Shown: in pieces, positions 59,448-64,000 of the stretch
How the letters are laid out: every line of letters begins with the position of its first letter
How positions within the stretch are numbered: position 1 is the stretch's first letter
Source of the DNA: Mytilus californianus
Taxonomy: Eukaryota; Mollusca; Bivalvia; Mytilida; Mytilidae
Reading direction: 5' to 3'
Length of the DNA: 64,000 bases
NCBI RefSeq assembly: GCF_021869535.1
Contig: NW_026262712.1
Coordinates: 103,792,140 to 103,856,139 of the forward strand
Program-made: the position numbers and the translations under genes
The notes under the pieces: generated by a model
Seen by the model: only the letters and a program-made list of their open reading frames with translations
Databases searched by the model: none
Told to the model about the DNA's origin: nothing

Positions 59448-59835
59448 GTAAAAAAGAAGATGTGGTATGATTGTCAATGAGACAACTCTCCACAAGAGAC
59501 CAAATGACACAAAAAAAAAACAACTATAGGTCACCGTACGGCCTTCAACAATGAGCAAAGCTCATACCGCACAGTCAGCTATAAAAGGCCCCGAAATGAC
59601 AATGTAAAACAATTCAAACAAGAAAACTAACGGCCTAATTTATGTACAAAAAATGAACAAAAAACAAATATTTAACACATAAACAAACGACAACCACTGA
59701 ATTTCAGGCTCCTGACTTGGGACAGGCACTTACATACAGAATGTGGCGGGGTTAAACATGTTAGCGGGATCCCAACCCTCCCCCTAACCTGGGACAGTGG
59801 TGTAACAGTACAACATAAGAACGAACTATAAAAAA
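59448..59835 (+). mobile_element. R2 element, near full length
   Basis: It runs from 'aagatgtggtatgattgtcaa' through 'ggtcaccgtacggccttcaa', 'gtcagctataaaaggcccc', 'ctcctgacttgggacaggc' and 'acctgggacagtggtgtaac'. No long conserved ORF is seen, and the ends lack clear inverted repeats. Confidence 0.8.
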
Positions 59836-60029
59836 GAGTTTTCAAACAAAACACGAGAAGATATTTTTTTGAAATACATTCAGAAAATGAAAAGAAAATA
59901 TGCGGTGCATGGCAATATAAATTAAGTTACAGTACAATATATCATAAAATTAATATTCATCCGCGTTATCTTTCTTTTTAAGTCAAACTGAATTTATAAA
60001 ACAGTTATTTTAAGCCCTTTATAGCTTAC

Positions 60030-60154
60030 TGTTCGGTGTGAGCCAAGGCTCCGTGTTGAAGACCGTACTGTGACCTATAATGGTTTACTTTTATAAATTT
60101 TGACTTGGATGGAGAGTTGTCTCATTGGCACTCATACCACATCTTCTTATATCT
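60030..60154 (-). mobile_element. R2-type repeat, minus orientation
   Basis: This is the near-identical partner of 49056-49180. Confidence 0.8.
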
Positions 60155-60734
60155 AATTACCATAAAACAAAGAAGATTTTTTTTCTTTTAGACAACATTT
60201 TTACAAATAATAATAAGTTTATCGCATTTTACTATTCAAAATCAATTATATAAGACTTCATGCACAATATGTGTGTTCGTTAAAGATATTTCCTTATTCC
60301 ATTGATATTCACAATTGACAGCTTAACAATTAAATAAACTAATGTTATGTAAATATAAATAAAATAAAAGTCAGTCAGAATTGGTTGAAGAACATATATT
60401 CCAGTTAAAATGCTTGTCAATTCATAAGTTTAATATTATAGCTAAGATATAACATTTCTGCAGTTTTTATTTCATTGTTATAATAGTTCCGTCCAAGAAC
60501 TGTATCAAATGACCATGACACTTTCCGGTGACACTTTCCGGAGAACAAATATGATCGGAATGATCATTCGATAAATTTTTATAAACCTTTTATACCTCCG
60601 TGATTAGCGCTAGTTGGTTTTTAGTCAAGTAACACAGATACTGAAAACTGTGGCTTCAAAGTTCTTCAGCTTTTTTTTTTTTTTTTTTGACAATTCGAAA
60701 TTATGTTTAACAAATGAAAGAAATGATATTTGGG

Positions 60735-60830
60735 GTTACATTGTCAATGAGACACCAACCCAACGACTAAAAAAACCAAAAGACATCTTGAGGTCAAAAC
60801 ATAGTCTTCAACAATGTACAATGTCTTAAG
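60735..60830 (+). mobile_element. R2 fragment
   Basis: 'acattgtcaatgagacacc' and 'caacaatgtacaatgtctta' follow R2 order. Confidence 0.5.
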
Positions 60831-61104
60831 AGTGGCTACACTAAACGACTTTGAAAAGTCAGCTATCAACACCAATTATCCAAATCAAAACTTAAGACGA
60901 CAACTTATGGTGCATATGAACAAATGGCCAGATTAAACTAGAGTCTTAAAAATTATACTTAATTACTCCAAGGTGGCAACTGAATATAAGATATACGGGA
61001 ACTTTATATAAAATAAATTTCGCCGAAAATAGAAAATAAAGCTGTGCTGAAACTTTTATACGTAGACAACGCTTATAAAGACAGATATATTATGTAACGA
61101 GTTA

Positions 61105-61490
61105 TATAAAAATAAGGAGATGTGGTATGATTGCCAATGAGACAACTATCCACCAAAGTTCAAATGAAGTGGATGTAAGCAATTATACACAACCGTATGA
61201 CTTTTAACAATGAGAAAAACCGATACCATAAAGTCGGCTATAAAAGGCCCCGACATGAAAAATATGAAACATTTCAATTGAGAAAACTAACGGGCTAATT
61301 AATAATAAAACAATTTACGAAAAACAAATATGACAGACATGAACCAACGACAACTATTGAACTACAGGCTCCTGACTTAGGACAGGTACGTATAGAATGT
61401 GGCGGGGTTTGACTAGTTTGCTGGCGCCAAACCCTCCCCCTTACCTGGGACAGTGTTGTAACAGTACAACATAAGAACATATATAAGGTC
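61105..61490 (+). mobile_element. R2 element, near full length
   Basis: Same order of blocks as 59448-59835: 'aggagatgtggtatgattgc', 'aagtcggctataaaaggcc', 'ctcctgacttaggacaggt', 'acctgggacagtgttgtaac'. Confidence 0.8.
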
Positions 61491-62853
61491 TTTTGTTTGT
61501 AAAATAATGATTTATTTTACTTAAACAACTTCATTTAGTTATAAAGGACAATTGATAGGATCATGTATATATTTAAATGTCATATTGTGATGAAATGTCT
61601 TTTGGATATCTTTGTTTATTTGTGTGATTTGTCCTTGATATTCGTTATTGATTAAGGACAATTGTTCTTAAGAACAGAACATTCTGTAGATGTGAATGTA
61701 AAAGGAGGTGTATAAAGGACGAAATGGATAAAAAGTCTGTAAGTATGAAATACATATAAGCAATGGGTATTTGGAAAACGTTTTATTTTTCTTGCATATA
61801 GTCAATATTGTTTCCAATTTTATACTTGGCTGAAAAGAACAAAAAAATATGCTTTTTCAGATGGATACCATTCAGCGCTACACATTCATAGATTTTATAA
61901 CAATAACTTTCTGTTCATATTAACATCAGTAAAATAAACGAGTATTGTGTGATCCCTACACGGGTGTCTAAATACAGATAATGTACACAGAGAATGAGCT
62001 TTATAACAAGGCGACAAAGAATAATAAGAAATGACGAAATAATACGAAATATATGTTTACATAGCACTAGATACGGACATATTCCCGATCTGTAATACCA
62101 CCATTACAGTTTACGCCCAATTTTTGTGAACAGTACTACTTTCCTCGGAATGTTCTTTCGAGGAGTGATAAAGATTTTGTATTACCCTTGTATACAACGG
62201 GTGCTGATGAAAGTACTTAGATAAACATTATTCGAATGCTGTTTAGAATAATACTGAACAAAGCACGAAATGTAAGTTTTAAACACCAAAAAAAATGGTA
62301 TTGGTATTTATTCAATACTTGATGATCATGTACTGTTTTCAATCATGACAAAATTATGTATTTGTGAGTAAAATACTGAAATTACTGCTATAGAAATCGT
62401 AATTTATGATATTATATATTCAAGACCACCTCAACAAACATACAATAAGCAATTGCAGTCAATTTTCAAAACAAAAATTACAATCTTTTAACATGAATTC
62501 TTGGAAAAACAATAAATCCATGTTAGTTTCGACAAAGAAACTATATGCTAAATCTTACATTTAGTACTTTTATATCTTGTACATGATTCTATTCAAGCTT
62601 ATAAATGTACTCGATATGATAAATTAAAAAATATTTTTGTTAAGACCATGTATCCATGCCGAGATCGGCTGCTGATTATTTCATGATTTCATGTAAGATA
62701 TGAATAAAGCGGAACGGCTTGTTGTATTCATACTGAAAAACGTTCATTGTCCTTCTAGTTAATTACAATATATGTATATGTAAATGGATTATTAACATAC
62801 TACTGGACTTAAAGAGGGAATATCCACTTCCGACTTCAAATGCTTGTAGGCTG

Positions 62854-62890
<37 letters not shown>

Positions 62891-62927
62891 CGATCGACAA
62901 TAAACTAAAGTTAGTTTTCTCGTTAGA
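61491..62927. other. Unassigned AT-rich sequence
   Basis: No gene or recognisable element is seen, except a CT run at 62859-62887 followed by CGATCGATCGAC. Confidence 0.4.
62859..62887. repeat. (CT)n microsatellite
   Basis: A perfect dinucleotide run of about 29 bp. Confidence 0.9.
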
Positions 62928-63090
62928 ATTGTTTTACATTTGTCATTTTGGGGCCTTTTATTGCTGACTATGTGATATGGGTTTTACTCATTGTTGAAGG
63001 CCGTACGGTGACCTATAGTTGTTAACTTCTATGTCATTTGGTCTCTGGTGGAGAGTTATCTCATTGGCAATTATACCACATCTTCTTATT
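62928..63090 (-). mobile_element. R2 copy, minus orientation
   Basis: 'ggggccttttattgctgac', 'gttgaaggccgtacggtgacc' and 'tataccacatcttcttatt' are the reverse of the R2 head. Confidence 0.7.
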
Positions 63091-64000
63091 ATTTTTATAT
63101 AACAACATTATGGCAAAAAACGAAAAAAAGACCAAAAGACAATTAAATAATAGTATGCAAAATACAACATAGAAAACTAAAGACCAACCAAAACGAAGGA
63201 TATGCATAACTATAGACATATATCACGTTTCCGTATTCAGCTGTTGTAAACATTATTTGTTCAATGAATTTTAGTGTGTAAACATTGGTAATAAAACATA
63301 TATATCTAACTTGATTGATATCCATGCACCTAGTTATCTACAATGGTTATGAGAATAAAGCTACAAAACAAAGATATTGTATTGCTTTTATAAACTAAAA
63401 TTTAGTTCTATGTAGTATGTACATGTTTTCAAACTATCAATTTAAAATCCTTCCAATCGAACAATATGTTTCTGTCTTGAATGGCATCTGATTATCTTTA
63501 TGATAGCTTTATGTGATATGTCAATAAACAGGAAGTTCATGTTTTATTCCTACTTTAAGCACAAAGACAAGACCCGATGTCCTGAACGTACGCTAAAAAT
63601 CTTACATATATATGAAATAAGGACATGAAAAAACAAACATAAAAGAATTCAACCTAATTCATATAAGGCTTGGAAAATATTCATTGCTTACCTAAATTGA
63701 TTTCAATTGATTATAGCTTGCATAACGTCATAGCAAATATGTCGTGAATATTCATAACGATGATATATGTACAATCAATACGATAGACAGTAATTTTGCC
63801 TTGCAACTAGGTACCCGCGCACCCATTATAGAGTTGTTGCATGGGTTCTCTAACTTGCAGGGAGCTAGTCACTCTACCTAAACGTGGCATTTGAGTTAAC
63901 AGTTGGAAAGCAGGTCTATGCATCCTGCAAAGCCAAACAGATGCCACACTTTAGCCAGGGATATACAGCCGGATAGGAGAAGTCTAGGGATTTTTTCGTT
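63091..64000. other. Unassigned sequence at window end
   Basis: The last ~190 bp (63810-64000) have a higher GC content than the surroundings. They are not AT-repeat-like and could be the edge of another element or exon; I do not recognise them. Confidence 0.3.

Overview
The window is animal nuclear DNA. It is AT-rich and gene-poor, has spliced genes with GT-AG introns, and is packed with nested repeats. The repeat families resemble those I associate with marine bivalves, especially mussels (Mytilus-like): a short element carrying 'ggtatgattgccaatgagac', hairpin-ended elements starting 'tttttatacgaccgc' and 'tttttagctcacctgg', and tRNA-derived SINEs. The organism call is an inference from remembered family resemblance. 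No bacterial, plasmid or phage gene organisation is visible.

Three protein-coding genes are supported, all on the + strand. (1) The last two exons of a choline/ethanolamine kinase (607-774 and 7162-7233); the rest lies upstream of the window. (2) A complete six-exon alpha/beta-hydrolase-fold protein of 382 residues (24457-38228) whose nucleophile position is Gly and whose usual His position is Asp, so it looks like a pseudoenzyme. (3) A complete seven-exon protein of 466 residues with two cyclic-nucleotide-binding domains (50475-58953), resembling CNBD2. All three reconstructions keep phase across every junction. A weaker candidate exon of unknown gene lies on the - strand at 10203-10486.

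The most unusual structure is in intron 1 of the hydrolase (27441-29150). The junction between the intron end and the start of exon 2 has been amplified into 24 tandem ~70-bp units. Twenty-three of them, including the real exon, keep a branch-point-like motif, a pyrimidine tract and CAG, followed by the first ~38 coding bases of exon 2. Each unit also has a possible GT donor exactly 24 nt after the acceptor, so in-frame 8-residue micro-exons are conceivable. Otherwise every upstream acceptor leads to a premature stop.

Most other sequence is mobile-element material: seven copies of the 'TATACGACCGC' family (four long, two short forward and one short reverse); five copies of a 'GCTCACC' family ending in a hairpin plus CTAG (Helitron-like), one of which is a four-level nest; a - strand non-LTR retrotransposon relic (about 19090-24235) split by two such insertions; a Penelope-like RT relic (43800-44640); nested TIR elements with visible 9-bp and 5-bp target duplications (25882-27222); SINEs whose tails are microsatellites, one grown to about 245 bp of ATC; a 45-bp x ~55 minisatellite (40531-43028) that grew inside a dispersed element; and two large fold-back palindromes.

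The three genes share strand only and show no evident functional link. All calls come from reading the sequence; no alignment or transcript data were available.
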